DNA from: Pedobacter duraquae
Lineage (GTDB): Bacteria > Bacteroidota > Bacteroidia > Sphingobacteriales > Sphingobacteriaceae
Length of the DNA: 64,000 nucleotides
Assembly: GCF_004362245.1 (NCBI RefSeq)
Contig: NZ_SNWM01000002.1
Location: forward strand, 868,001 to 932,000
Reading direction: 5' to 3'
Shown: piece by piece, positions 10,614 through 18,683 of the stretch
How positions within the stretch are numbered: the first letter of the stretch is position 1
Layout of the letters: every line of letters begins with the position of its first letter
Notes under the pieces: model-generated
Told to the model about the DNA's origin: nothing
The model's database searches: none
What the model saw: the letters and a program-made list of their open reading frames with translations, nothing else
Made by a program: the position numbers and the translations under genes

Positions 10614-11684
10614 TTAAAGATCGGGAACTACTTCTTCTGAAATCTGTTCATTTGCAGCAATTTTCTTCACATACAATTCATCAACAAGTATGATAATAAT
10701 TGCCAGCAACGGCACAGCAAGAATAATTCCCAAAGCCCCTGAAAGCGTGCCCATAATTACCTGACTGATGATTGTTAAAGCAGGCGGCAGGTTGATCATC
10801 CTCTTCTGAATAAGGGGCGTAACAATGTTACTTACTATAGTCTGAGAAACGATATAAATGAGTGCAACAATTAAGGCTGTGTTGGTGCTCACGGTGAGTG
10901 CCAGTAAAACTCCCGGAATCATGGCCGCCATGGACCCGAAATTTGGGATTAGTTTGAGCATCCCGGTTAGCATTGCCAGTACCAGCGCTCCAGGAATTCC
11001 CATAATAGACAAGCCTACTGCAATAAGGATTGTGATCAGCACCATAGATAACATTGTACCCTTGAGCCAACCTTTTAATACCAGACTGGTACGATCTATA
11101 CAAGTTTTGGCCAGCCCCTTATTTCCTTGGGGAACCAGTTTAAGCATCCCATCTTTGTAAATATTGGGATTTGCAGTAAAGAATATCGAAAGCAATAGAA
11201 TTACATAGAGGTTACCCATAACACCAAAACTCGTACTGAAAAATCGCTGAGCCGTAGCCATCCATTTTGAATTGCTGTCTTCTGAGAGATAATCTAAAAT
11301 CTTAGTACCCGTCGAACTTTGGCTTAATTTAATTTTAGCAGACTCTATGGTATGCGGCAACGATTCGGTTAACAAAGCAATCTGGTCTTGAATCTTTGTA
11401 CCCATAAACCAAAGCAATGTACCCAGGATTACAAATGAGCCTACCACAGAAATGATCATGGCCGCACGTCTGTTCAATTTTGTCCTTCGCTCAATCATAT
11501 CTCCTAAGCCATGAAAATACACTGCAATCAATGACCCTGCTAAAATCATCAGCAAAACATTAAAAGCTACCCTCGCGATTAAAATTACGACAACCAGCAG
11601 TGCTACAATAGCTACAGTTTGCCAAACCTTCTGGATGTAGGACAATTCTTTTTTTATTTTTTCGGGCGATTGATGTAACGACAT
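10614..11684 (-). CDS. AI-2E family (PerM/YdiK-like) transporter
   Basis: Multi-pass inner-membrane protein of the AI-2 exporter/PerM family, 356 residues. It shows a paired hydrophobic N-terminus (about 20-65), a soluble amphipathic middle (IQDQIALLTESLPHTIESAKIKL), then five or six further membrane segments including the conserved PNFGSMAAMIPGVLLAL and VTPLIQKRMINLPPALTII stretches typical of the family. The substrate is unknown; members have been linked to autoinducer export or Na+/H+ antiport, but this cannot be decided from sequence. Upstream partner of the 88-residue gene. Confidence 0.88.
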   Translation of the reverse strand: MSLHQSPEKIKKELSYIQKVWQTVAIVALLVVVILIARVAFNVLLMILAGSLIAVYFHGLGDMIERRTKLNRRAAMIISVVGSFVILGTLLWFMGTKIQDQIALLTESLPHTIESAKIKLSQSSTGTKILDYLSEDSNSKWMATAQRFFSTSFGVMGNLYVILLLSIFFTANPNIYKDGMLKLVPQGNKGLAKTCIDRTSLVLKGWLKGTMLSMVLITILIAVGLSIMGIPGALVLAMLTGMLKLIPNFGSMAAMIPGVLLALTVSTNTALIVALIYIVSQTIVSNIVTPLIQKRMINLPPALTIISQVIMGTLSGALGIILAVPLLAIIIILVDELYVKKIAANEQISEEVVPDL

Positions 11685-11799
11685 AAGGAGATTTATTCTA
11701 TTTTTAAGCCGGATGTGACATGCGTGTAGCTACCTAACACGATTTATTCCTGAAACGTTTGCCATAAAAACATTTAATTTCTTTTTACCTTGCTTTGAA

Positions 11800-12720
11800 A
11801 TGGTATCGAAACTCGTCAGGTTTATCTTTTTTGGCAATTATTTTATTGGCATCCTGGCGGTAGTATTAACTATTGAGTCAACGCTGCAACTTAATGTTCC
11901 TTTTAATTCTTTAGCCTATTATGCGCTAATCTTTTCTGCACCCATCGTTTATTATACCTATGCCTACATGGGAGTTAATAAGTTTAGCAACTACAGCAAT
12001 CCGAGGGCTGCCTGGTATGTTAAACACCACCGTTTCCTAAGTATTAGTCAGCTTTTCCTGGGAGCGAGCGCCATTGCCCTATTTGCTTATCTATTTTTCA
12101 AGAACCTGCATCATATTCTGCATTTACCGCTATCCTACTGGGTCTTTGTTTTCATTGTTCTCGGTGCTGCAGCATTATATTACGGCTTGTTACCAGCATT
12201 CTTTTTTAATCTGAACCTCAGAAATACAGGTTGGCTAAAGCCGTTTATCATCGGATTTATTTGGGCATGTACGGCAAATATCCTCCCCTTGATACTACTG
12301 AAAATAGAGCGGGGTACCCCCTTCCCTACAGACGTTTTGTGGGTATGGCTTTTTATAAAAAACTGGATGTTTTGCACCGTAAATGCCATTATGTTCGATA
12401 TTAAGGATTACGCGATTGATGCGAATCTGGAACTAAAAACGTTTGTAGTTCGTATCGGCATCCGTAAAACAATCTTCTATATCCTTCTGCCACTGTTGAG
12501 TATTGGCGTTATTTCATTGCTTATTTTCGCCTATGTTCGTAATTTTCCTGCAATACGAGTAGGCTTTAATTTGCTTCCTTTTTTATTGACTATGCTCGTT
12601 GCATTTTCTATGCATCATAGACAACGGATACTCTATTATCTGATCGTAATTGACGGACTGATTTTTGTGAAAGCCGTCTGCGGTATTATTGGAATACTAA
12701 TTGCACCTGACCTCATCTGA
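11800..12720 (+). CDS. UbiA-like polytopic membrane protein
   Basis: 306-residue protein with about eight or nine membrane segments. A motif at residues about 200-220 (FDIKDYAIDANLELKTFVVRIG) matches the second Asp-rich motif of UbiA prenyltransferases (DxxD...D, then a K/T-type strand and a conserved glycine). The first Asp-rich motif normally found after the second helix is not visible; the equivalent stretch (NKFSNYSNPRAAWYVKHH) lacks the aspartates. It may be a diverged prenyltransferase or a non-catalytic relative. The next gene, a methyltransferase, starts 1 base after its stop codon, which hints at joint modification of a lipid or quinone-like molecule, but that is inference. Confidence 0.6.
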   Translation: MVSKLVRFIFFGNYFIGILAVVLTIESTLQLNVPFNSLAYYALIFSAPIVYYTYAYMGVNKFSNYSNPRAAWYVKHHRFLSISQLFLGASAIALFAYLFFKNLHHILHLPLSYWVFVFIVLGAAALYYGLLPAFFFNLNLRNTGWLKPFIIGFIWACTANILPLILLKIERGTPFPTDVLWVWLFIKNWMFCTVNAIMFDIKDYAIDANLELKTFVVRIGIRKTIFYILLPLLSIGVISLLIFAYVRNFPAIRVGFNLLPFLLTMLVAFSMHHRQRILYYLIVIDGLIFVKAVCGIIGILIAPDLI

Positions 12721-12721
12721 C

Positions 12722-13357
12722 ATGAAATTAAACAACTATGATGCGATTGCCCGCAATTACGATATGTTGAGCAGAATGGTGTTTTTTAAATCGCAGGTAA
12801 AAGCACAGATAGCACAAATAAAATTCATTCCCTCCAGAAGCAACATCTTAATAGTAGGCGGAGGTACAGGCTGGATATTGGAAGAAATATCGAAAGTATG
12901 TGGTGAAGGTTTAAAAATCACTTATGTAGAAATCTCTGAAAAGATGATACGCTTGGCATCAAAGAGATCTGCCAAGGGAAATATCTTGGAATTTGTAAAC
13001 CTGCCTATAGAAGATTTTATTGACGACTGCCGTTACGATGTTGTGATCACGGCATTTTTATTTGACAATTTCAAGGAAGAGCGGATTCAGCAGGTTTTCT
13101 CAAAACTGAATCATATGCTGAAACCCTCCGGCCTCTGGTTGTTCAGTGATTTTGATAATCCTGAAAATGGCGGTAGCAAATGGCAGGAATGGCTACTCAG
13201 CACTATGTATTACTTTTTTGGAAAAATTGCCCATGTGGAAGCCACAACACTCATACCCATGCAACCCTATTTTATAGCTAAAAACTATAAACCCCTGGAT
13301 ATACAAACGTATTACCAGGGATTTATAAAGGCTATAGTATACAAGAAATCTGCTTAG
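12722..13357 (+). CDS. Class I SAM-dependent methyltransferase
   Basis: 211-residue methyltransferase with the Rossmann SAM-binding motif I (NILIVGGGTGWILEE, about 42-56), motif II acidic residue in TYVEISEKMI, and a motif IV-like DVVITAFLFDNF. The ATG at 12722 is chosen; the longer frame overlaps the upstream gene. It resembles UbiE/TIGR-type small-molecule methyltransferases rather than rRNA enzymes, substrate unknown. Translationally linked to the UbiA-like gene. The last 4 bases overlap the stop codon of the convergent oxidoreductase (shared CTTAG). Confidence 0.8.
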   Translation: MKLNNYDAIARNYDMLSRMVFFKSQVKAQIAQIKFIPSRSNILIVGGGTGWILEEISKVCGEGLKITYVEISEKMIRLASKRSAKGNILEFVNLPIEDFIDDCRYDVVITAFLFDNFKEERIQQVFSKLNHMLKPSGLWLFSDFDNPENGGSKWQEWLLSTMYYFFGKIAHVEATTLIPMQPYFIAKNYKPLDIQTYYQGFIKAIVYKKSA

Positions 13358-14004
13358 TAAGCAGCAGTAAAACGTTGATTAGGGAACGCATTATTTTCCA
13401 ATTCGTCAGCGATGACAACAGAAAGATCTTCTACCGACAGGATACTCCGTTGCTCGTCATTAAATACCGGACTATCGTTACCCAAACGGTATTTTCCTGT
13501 GCGCCCGGTTTTAGTACCCTGATGCATTTCGATCGCCGGGCTAAAGAACGTCCATTGTAAATCTTTTTCTTCTTTCAGTATATTTAAATAATCTCTCATT
13601 GCAGTTGCCCCTGCCTTGATCGCTTCTGGAAACTCAGGACCATCTACTAACTGTTGTCCGTTGATAAATAAACTTCCTGCACCACCAATTACAAGGTAAC
13701 GTGGTACGCCGGCATCCTTAACGGTTTGTTGAATCGATTGTAAGCCAGCTAAAGAATCATCGTAGATATTGGGATTGCTCCAACCTGGATTAAAAGCTGA
13801 AACTACCACGTCTACTCCTTGAATGGCATTGCTCAGGGATTCCTTGTTCATGATATCTACTGCCAAAGCCGTTACCAGCGGACTTGTTGTATCAATTTCG
13901 TCAGTTTTGCGAGCGATGGCGATAACTTCTGTTCCGCGACTTACCAATTCTTTTAAAATGCTTGAGCCAACAAATCCTGTTGCTCCGATTAATGCTACTT
14001 TCAT
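13354..14004 (-). CDS. NAD(P)-binding atypical SDR oxidoreductase
   Basis: 216-residue protein of the NAD(P)H-binding (NmrA/YwnB-like) extended Rossmann group. The dinucleotide motif GATGFVGSSI is at residues 7-16 and an Arg that suits NADP(H) follows the second strand (IAIARKTDE). The mid-region VVSAFNPGWSNPNIYDDS and the AGSLF block are typical of this group. The substrate is not evident; many such genes respond to electrophile or oxidative stress. Its promoter carries a 21-bp dyad (14032-14052) of the same design as the one at the adjacent Rrf2 regulator gene, so the regulator very likely controls it. Confidence 0.85.
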   Translation of the reverse strand: MKVALIGATGFVGSSILKELVSRGTEVIAIARKTDEIDTTSPLVTALAVDIMNKESLSNAIQGVDVVVSAFNPGWSNPNIYDDSLAGLQSIQQTVKDAGVPRYLVIGGAGSLFINGQQLVDGPEFPEAIKAGATAMRDYLNILKEEKDLQWTFFSPAIEMHQGTKTGRTGKYRLGNDSPVFNDEQRSILSVEDLSVVIADELENNAFPNQRFTAAY

Positions 14005-14031
14005 ACTTATCGTTTTATTGTTTATATATTA

Positions 14032-14052
14032 TTGTAATGTTAATTATTACAG
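14032..14052. promoter_or_regulatory. Candidate Rrf2 operator at oxidoreductase promoter
   Basis: TTGTAAT-N7-ATTACAG, a 21-bp dyad with 7-base half-sites, 28 bases upstream of the oxidoreductase start codon. The same half-sites and spacing occur at 14481-14501. Confidence 0.65.
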
Positions 14053-14068
14053 TTTAGTTTAAAAAAAA

Positions 14069-14479
14069 TCAGTCAAATAAACGACTGAAGTCAGCAAGCG
14101 TTTGTGTAGCTAGCGACTGGATCAGTACTTGCTCCGTTTTGTCGTACAATGTATTCAAATGCCCATTTATTTGTTTCCCCACCGGACATTGCGGATTGGG
14201 GGTATTCTTGTTTTGACCCAGCAGATAATCCTGACGGACTACTTTATAGACTTCATCCAATGTAATTTTTTCCGCCGCTTTAGCAAGGTAACTCCCACCA
14301 TTTTTACCCTCCTTGCTAGTCACCAAGCCCGCTTTTGCAAGATTGCTCAACTCTTTCCTAACCAAAACCGGGTTGATATTTATACTGCCTGCCAAATAAT
14401 CAGAAGATACCAGCGCGCCCTTCTCCTGATGAAGCAAGGTGAGGATATGGATAGCGATGGAAAACCTGCTGTTGTTCAT
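14069..14479 (-). CDS. Rrf2-family transcriptional regulator
   Basis: 136-residue winged-helix regulator from the ATG at 14479 (MNNSRFSIAIHIL). A TTG-initiated form nine residues longer would run through the operator and promoter, so I reject it. The helix-turn-helix region (SSDYLAGSININPVLVRKELSNLAKAGLV) and the wing (GKNGGSYLA) are clear. The C-terminal half has only one cysteine (NPQCPVG), not the three-cysteine cluster that holds an Fe-S centre in IscR-type members, so a thiol-based or ligand-based signal is more likely than Fe-S sensing. It is transcribed toward, and probably regulates, the oxidoreductase gene at 13354 as well as itself. Confidence 0.88.
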   Translation of the reverse strand: MNNSRFSIAIHILTLLHQEKGALVSSDYLAGSININPVLVRKELSNLAKAGLVTSKEGKNGGSYLAKAAEKITLDEVYKVVRQDYLLGQNKNTPNPQCPVGKQINGHLNTLYDKTEQVLIQSLATQTLADFSRLFD

Positions 14480-14480
14480 T

Positions 14481-14511
14481 CTGTAATTATTTTTATTACA
14501 GTACAAATGTA
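14481..14511 (-). promoter_or_regulatory. Rrf2 autoregulatory operator and -7 element
   Basis: CTGTAAT-N7-ATTACAG (14481-14501) sits directly before the ATG and next to a TAnnTTTG-type -7 element, TACATTTG on the minus strand (14504-14511). The dyad therefore covers the expected transcription start, a position suited to repression. Confidence 0.65.
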
Positions 14512-14599
14512 CAGCTAAATATGATCACTGCAAATTTATTTACTAAAAAAAACAACCGGAGGTATGGAATTTTGTTACCTTCATACAAAATATTTGATC

Positions 14600-14704
14600 A
14601 TGAGCAATACAGACGTAACTATCATCATTTTATCGCTTACACTTGTCCTGGCAGTGGCTGCGCTATACTTAACTTTTGTTAACAACAAAAAATTAAACCA
14701 TTAA
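14600..14704 (+). CDS. 34-residue single-membrane-span microprotein
   Basis: A short reading frame starting ATG at 14600: a polar start MSNTDV, a single hydrophobic helix of about 20 residues (TIIILSLTLVLAVAALYLTF) and a basic tail NNKKLNH. The pattern (N-out polar, one span, positive cytoplasmic tail) is that of bacterial membrane microproteins such as accessory subunits. It fills an otherwise empty 290-bp gap and is followed by an inverted repeat. I cannot name a family. It could also be a chance frame. Confidence 0.4.
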   Translation: MSNTDVTIIILSLTLVLAVAALYLTFVNNKKLNH

Positions 14705-14710
14705 TTGATT

Positions 14711-14732
14711 TGTCCCGGTTTAATCCGGGACA
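14711..14732. repeat. 8-bp inverted repeat after microprotein
   Basis: TGTCCCGG - TTTAAT - CCGGGACA, a perfect 8-bp stem with a 6-base loop, 6 bases after the microprotein stop codon. It lacks a clean T-run, so it may be a weak terminator or an mRNA 3'-end stabiliser. Confidence 0.5.
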
Positions 14733-14798
14733 TTGAATTTGATTGCCTTTCTCTAAACGCTCATATTGCAATAAGGCAGTTTTTTATATCTTTATTTT

Positions 14799-15440
14799 AT
14801 GGAAGATATTAAACCGCTGATTCAGCTCAGTGCCATTGAACAAAGAATTATAGGTGTTCTGATTGAAAAAAGCAGAACAACACCAGACTATTATCCCATG
14901 AGCATTAACGGGCTTACTGCTGCCTGTAATCAAAAAACTTCCAGAAATCCTGTTGTAAATTACGATGAAGAAACTGTCGTATTAACCTTGAATGGCCTGA
15001 AAATCAAAGGGCTCGCCAGTACCGTTACCGGAGCGGGAAGCAGGGCTGTGAAATGGAAGCACAATCTTGCAATTATGTATCCGTTATTGCCATCCGACCT
15101 TTCTATTGTCTGCCTGTTACTACTCCGAGGACCTTCTACCCCAGGTGAAATTAATACAAATTCGGGTCTTATGTATGAATTCGAAACGATAGAAGAAGTT
15201 CAAGAGAGCCTGCAAAAGCTGGCCACATCAGAACCCACCTACGTAAAGCAGCTTGCTAAAAAAGCCGGCCAGAAGGAAGCGCGTTACATGCACCTGTTCG
15301 GCGGAGCACAAGAACCAGAAAACCCAGAGCAAGAAATAACAGCAGTAGCTCCTAACACTGACCCTGCGTTGGAAGAACGAATATCCAAGCTGGAGCAAGA
15401 GGTTCAAGAACTCAGAGAGATGTTGAATTTGTTGATGTAA
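14799..15440 (+). CDS. YceH/DUF480-family protein
   Basis: 213-residue protein of the DUF480 (YceH) family, which folds as two winged-helix domains. Typical family blocks are present: LSAIEQRIIGVLIEKSRTTPDYYPMS at the start, TAACNQKTSRNPV, and RGPSTPGEINTNSGLMYEF in the second domain. The C-terminus ends in a short coiled coil (LEERISKLEQEVQELREMLN). Function is not established for the family; a nucleic-acid-binding role is inferred from the fold. Cytoplasmic, single-gene unit. Confidence 0.9.
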   Translation: MEDIKPLIQLSAIEQRIIGVLIEKSRTTPDYYPMSINGLTAACNQKTSRNPVVNYDEETVVLTLNGLKIKGLASTVTGAGSRAVKWKHNLAIMYPLLPSDLSIVCLLLLRGPSTPGEINTNSGLMYEFETIEEVQESLQKLATSEPTYVKQLAKKAGQKEARYMHLFGGAQEPENPEQEITAVAPNTDPALEERISKLEQEVQELREMLNLLM

Positions 15441-15524
15441 ATTCATAAAGTGCAGTTCAAATAAACCATTTGGAGAGATTATTGTCAATAACAGTAGACA
15501 GGAAATCCTGTTTACTGTTAGCCT

Positions 15525-16244
15525 ATGAAATTTATTCTCGCCCTATATCTGTTTACGCTGCCTTTGTATAGTAAGGCAATGACCCTCCCTGATTTTACGG
15601 TAAAATATGCGCAGCCCGCCCCTGGCTGGACCCAGGAGGAAATCAACAAAGCCAATACCGCTTCCAATGTAAATTATCTTACAGATGAAGAAAAAAAGAT
15701 CATTTTCTATATGAATCTGGTTAGGATGGACGGACCGAAATTTTTCGACACCTATTTCCAGGACTATGTAGATATGCACAATCAACAGATGAAAAAATAT
15801 AGTAATTATAATGATCTGAAGATTAACAGATATGACCCATACTATCGTGGACTGAAAGAGGATCTGAAAAATGTCAAGAACCTAAGTTTGCTGTATCCCG
15901 ATGAAAGCTTGAGTTATGTTGCGAAACAACACGGCAAGGATATGAATAAGCATAACGTTGCCGGACATAATTCTTATGACGGAAGGACAATGGTAAATCG
16001 CATTGAGAAATATTATCCCAACAGAGGAATGGCAGAGAATCTTGCTTTTGGCTTTTCCACAGGTCTGGCAAATGTAAGCCTGCTTTTGCTTGATCAGGGA
16101 GTTGCAGATCTTGGACATCGAAAAAATATCCTGAACAATACGTTGGGACTCAACATCGTTGGCGTGAGTATCCAACCACATCCACACTATAAATATTCTG
16201 CGACGATGGACTTTGTGGCTATCCCAAACCTAAAACCAATCTAA
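15525..16244 (+). CDS. Secreted CAP-domain (SCP/PR-1-like) protein
   Basis: 239-residue exported protein. Residues 1-18 form a signal peptide (MKFILALYLFTLPLYSKA). The CAP domain spans about 60-235, with the active-cleft residues recognisable in AKQHGKDMNKHNVAGHNS (His), RGMAENLAFG (Glu) and DLGHRKNILN (His). In bacteria the molecular role of CAP proteins is uncertain; putative protease or lipid-binding functions have been proposed. Probably acts in the periplasm or outside the cell. An inverted GGTGTA/TACACC pair (16255-16283) follows the gene. Confidence 0.85.
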   Translation: MKFILALYLFTLPLYSKAMTLPDFTVKYAQPAPGWTQEEINKANTASNVNYLTDEEKKIIFYMNLVRMDGPKFFDTYFQDYVDMHNQQMKKYSNYNDLKINRYDPYYRGLKEDLKNVKNLSLLYPDESLSYVAKQHGKDMNKHNVAGHNSYDGRTMVNRIEKYYPNRGMAENLAFGFSTGLANVSLLLLDQGVADLGHRKNILNNTLGLNIVGVSIQPHPHYKYSATMDFVAIPNLKPI

Positions 16245-16331
16245 GGTTATCAGTGGTGTATATTGTAAATAATTTCTTACACCCTTACTGTTATTGCCCG
16301 GCAATACCTACTTTCGTGTTTAATTAAGGAA

Positions 16332-16808
16332 ATGCGGAAGGCGATATTACGATTTATAGACTTTTTTTACCCACCTTTTTCGCGTTGGATTTCTCCACAT
16401 ACTTTTAGATATATTGCTACAGGTGGCACTACAATGGTTGCAGGTGTGGTTGTCTATTACATCGCCTATAACATTATATTAAAGCAGGAAGACGTACAAA
16501 TCAAAGGCATGCCACTGATCACGGCACCTATTGCAGCACTGGCAATAGAATCATTGCTTACATTTTTGATAGGTTTCCTACTCAATAAATACCTGGTTTT
16601 TACACAGTCAAACTTAAAGGGACGGATCCAACTTTTTAGGTATGGATCTGTTGTAGCTACTAATATCCTATTAAATTATGCGTTTATCAAAGTTTTGGTT
16701 GAAGCATTTAGCTTCTATCCTACAGTCGCTAAACTCGTTACTTCCCTTATACTTGCTGTTTTCAGCTACTTTTCTCAAAAACACTTCTCTTTTAAAGTAA
16801 AGAAATAG
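16332..16808 (+). CDS. GtrA-family membrane protein
   Basis: 158-residue protein with four membrane segments, matching the GtrA/DPMS family: FRYIATGGTTMVAG in helix 1, FLLNKYLVFTQ between helices 2 and 3, FRYGSVVATNILLNY in helix 3 and FSYFSQKHFSFK at the end. Members flip or deliver polyprenyl-linked sugars for cell-surface glycan synthesis. An extra loop (EDVQIKGMPLITAP) lies between helices 1 and 2. A TACTTTCG promoter-like element lies at 16309-16316. No glycosyltransferase partner is adjacent. Confidence 0.88.
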   Translation: MRKAILRFIDFFYPPFSRWISPHTFRYIATGGTTMVAGVVVYYIAYNIILKQEDVQIKGMPLITAPIAALAIESLLTFLIGFLLNKYLVFTQSNLKGRIQLFRYGSVVATNILLNYAFIKVLVEAFSFYPTVAKLVTSLILAVFSYFSQKHFSFKVKK

Positions 16809-16892
16809 ATCATTTTTTCGTCATAGGGCGAGATAATATTTGCTTAACTTTATGTATCAACCTATATTGGCGAAATATCAATCCGATTTGTA

Positions 16893-18683
16893 ATGAGTGA
16901 TTTTAACGACTTCAATAATCCGCAGGTAGCTAAGCTCCCAAAGCATTTAAGGCAATTTATTGTTGAACAGCATTACGAAAAATATACGCCGATAGATCAG
17001 GCAGTCTGGCGTTATGTAATGCGTCAGAACTATAGCTACCTGAAAGATGTGGCTTACTACCCTTATATCAAAGGCTTACAACGGGCCGGGTTGAGTATTG
17101 AATATATTCCGGACTTGCAAACCATGAATGACAATCTGGGTAAATTAGGCTGGGGTGCTGTTACCGTTGATGGATTTATACCTCCTGCGGCTTTTATGGA
17201 ATACCAGGCTTATCACGTTTTAGTGATTGCAGCAGATATCAGACAAATTAACCATATTGAATATACACCAGCGCCGGATATCATCCATGAATCTGCCGGG
17301 CATGCACCGATTATCGCTGATGCGGATTACAACAGCTACTTAAGTTATATTGGTTCTATTGGTGCCAAAGCGATGTTTTCTGCCAAAGATTTTGAATTGT
17401 ACGAGGCGATTCGCAATCTTTCCATACTTAAAGAAGCTGCTGATGTAGACGAGGCGATAATAGTTAAAGCGGAGCAGCATTTACGTGCTGTTGCAGACGA
17501 TATGGGCGAACCATCAGAAATGGCATTGTTGGGTCGATTACACTGGTGGACGGTAGAATATGGCTTGATCGGCACGCTAGAAAATCCAAAGATTTACGGT
17601 GCGGGTCTGTTATCTTCAATCGGAGAAAGCAGCAGTTGCCTGACGGAAGAAGTTAAAAAGATCTGGTACACCATTGATACTGTAAACTATCAATACGATA
17701 TAACTAAAACCCAACCACAACTATTTGTAACGCCTACCTTTCAAAATCTGATTGATGTGCTGGAACAATTTGCGGATACGATGGCATTTAGACGCGGTGG
17801 AACTGAAAGTTTAATGAAAGCAATAGGCTGCAAAAACCCCGCAACCGCAGTATACAGTTCTGGATTACAGGTAACAGGCATATTTACTGATATGGGCGTA
17901 GACCAGCATGATGAACTTACCTTCATTAAAACCAGCGGTCCTTCAGCATTGGCATTTGAAGATAAACAACTGGATGGTCACCACAAGTTATATCACAAAG
18001 ATGGATTTTCTTCTCCCGTAGGAAAACTCTCAGGCTATGAAAAACTTTTGGAAGATCATAATTTAACGGAACTCGAGGCCCTAGGGATCGTAAAAGGAAC
18101 GCGAGGAGCATTGCTTTTCGACAGCAGGATCCACGTTGAAGGCCTTGTATCTGAACTCCTGATAAAGGGCGACAAACTGATTCTTATCACCTTTGAAGAT
18201 TGTACGGTTAAAGAGGAAAACGGGAATATATTGTTCCAGCCCGACTGGGGCGTTTATGATATGGCTGTGGGTGAAAAAATCGTGTCTGTATTTAATGGGG
18301 CTGCCGACAAGGATGCATATGAAGAGCTGACCCATATCAGCGATAAGCAAACGCATAAGGTAAGCTATGACCTCCCTACCCAGAAGCTGCATGCGCTGTA
18401 CCAAATGGTTCGTGATATCCGCGAGCAGGAGACGGGTTACGAAGATCTTCCGGAGATTTATGCTAGCCTAAAGGCAGAACATCGGTCTGATTGGCTGTGT
18501 GCGTTACAGATTCTGGAGATACTTTACCATACCAAGCAATTTCCAGAACTGGAACGTGAGATCAGAATTTCGCTAGAGCATCGGGCATTAAACGAACCAG
18601 AGCATAAGAAACTAATAAAAGACGGATTACACGTGATTGAGAATCCAGTTACACAACTAATTACAGAAGAGGAAGATTTATAA
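16893..18683 (+). CDS. phhA: Aromatic amino acid (phenylalanine) hydroxylase, long form
   Basis: Iron- and tetrahydropterin-dependent hydroxylase, most likely converting phenylalanine to tyrosine. The catalytic half is residues about 30-300; the iron ligands of the 2-His-1-carboxylate triad are His132 and His137 in PDIIHESAGHAPII and Glu222 in WWTVEYGLIG. Typical bacterial PhhA is about 260-300 residues; this one has 596, with an extra C-terminal half (about 300-596) of unknown role that contains no motif I can name. Its place at the head of a cluster with hpd, hmgA and a fumarylacetoacetase-like gene fits entry into the homogentisate pathway. The following SDR gene overlaps by one base (TAATG). 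Confidence 0.9.
   Translation: MSDFNDFNNPQVAKLPKHLRQFIVEQHYEKYTPIDQAVWRYVMRQNYSYLKDVAYYPYIKGLQRAGLSIEYIPDLQTMNDNLGKLGWGAVTVDGFIPPAAFMEYQAYHVLVIAADIRQINHIEYTPAPDIIHESAGHAPIIADADYNSYLSYIGSIGAKAMFSAKDFELYEAIRNLSILKEAADVDEAIIVKAEQHLRAVADDMGEPSEMALLGRLHWWTVEYGLIGTLENPKIYGAGLLSSIGESSSCLTEEVKKIWYTIDTVNYQYDITKTQPQLFVTPTFQNLIDVLEQFADTMAFRRGGTESLMKAIGCKNPATAVYSSGLQVTGIFTDMGVDQHDELTFIKTSGPSALAFEDKQLDGHHKLYHKDGFSSPVGKLSGYEKLLEDHNLTELEALGIVKGTRGALLFDSRIHVEGLVSELLIKGDKLILITFEDCTVKEENGNILFQPDWGVYDMAVGEKIVSVFNGAADKDAYEELTHISDKQTHKVSYDLPTQKLHALYQMVRDIREQETGYEDLPEIYASLKAEHRSDWLCALQILEILYHTKQFPELEREIRISLEHRALNEPEHKKLIKDGLHVIENPVTQLITEEEDL

Noticed and set aside
14480..14506. TTG-initiated longer Rrf2 protein
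   Set aside because: It would place the operator and -7 element inside the coding region.
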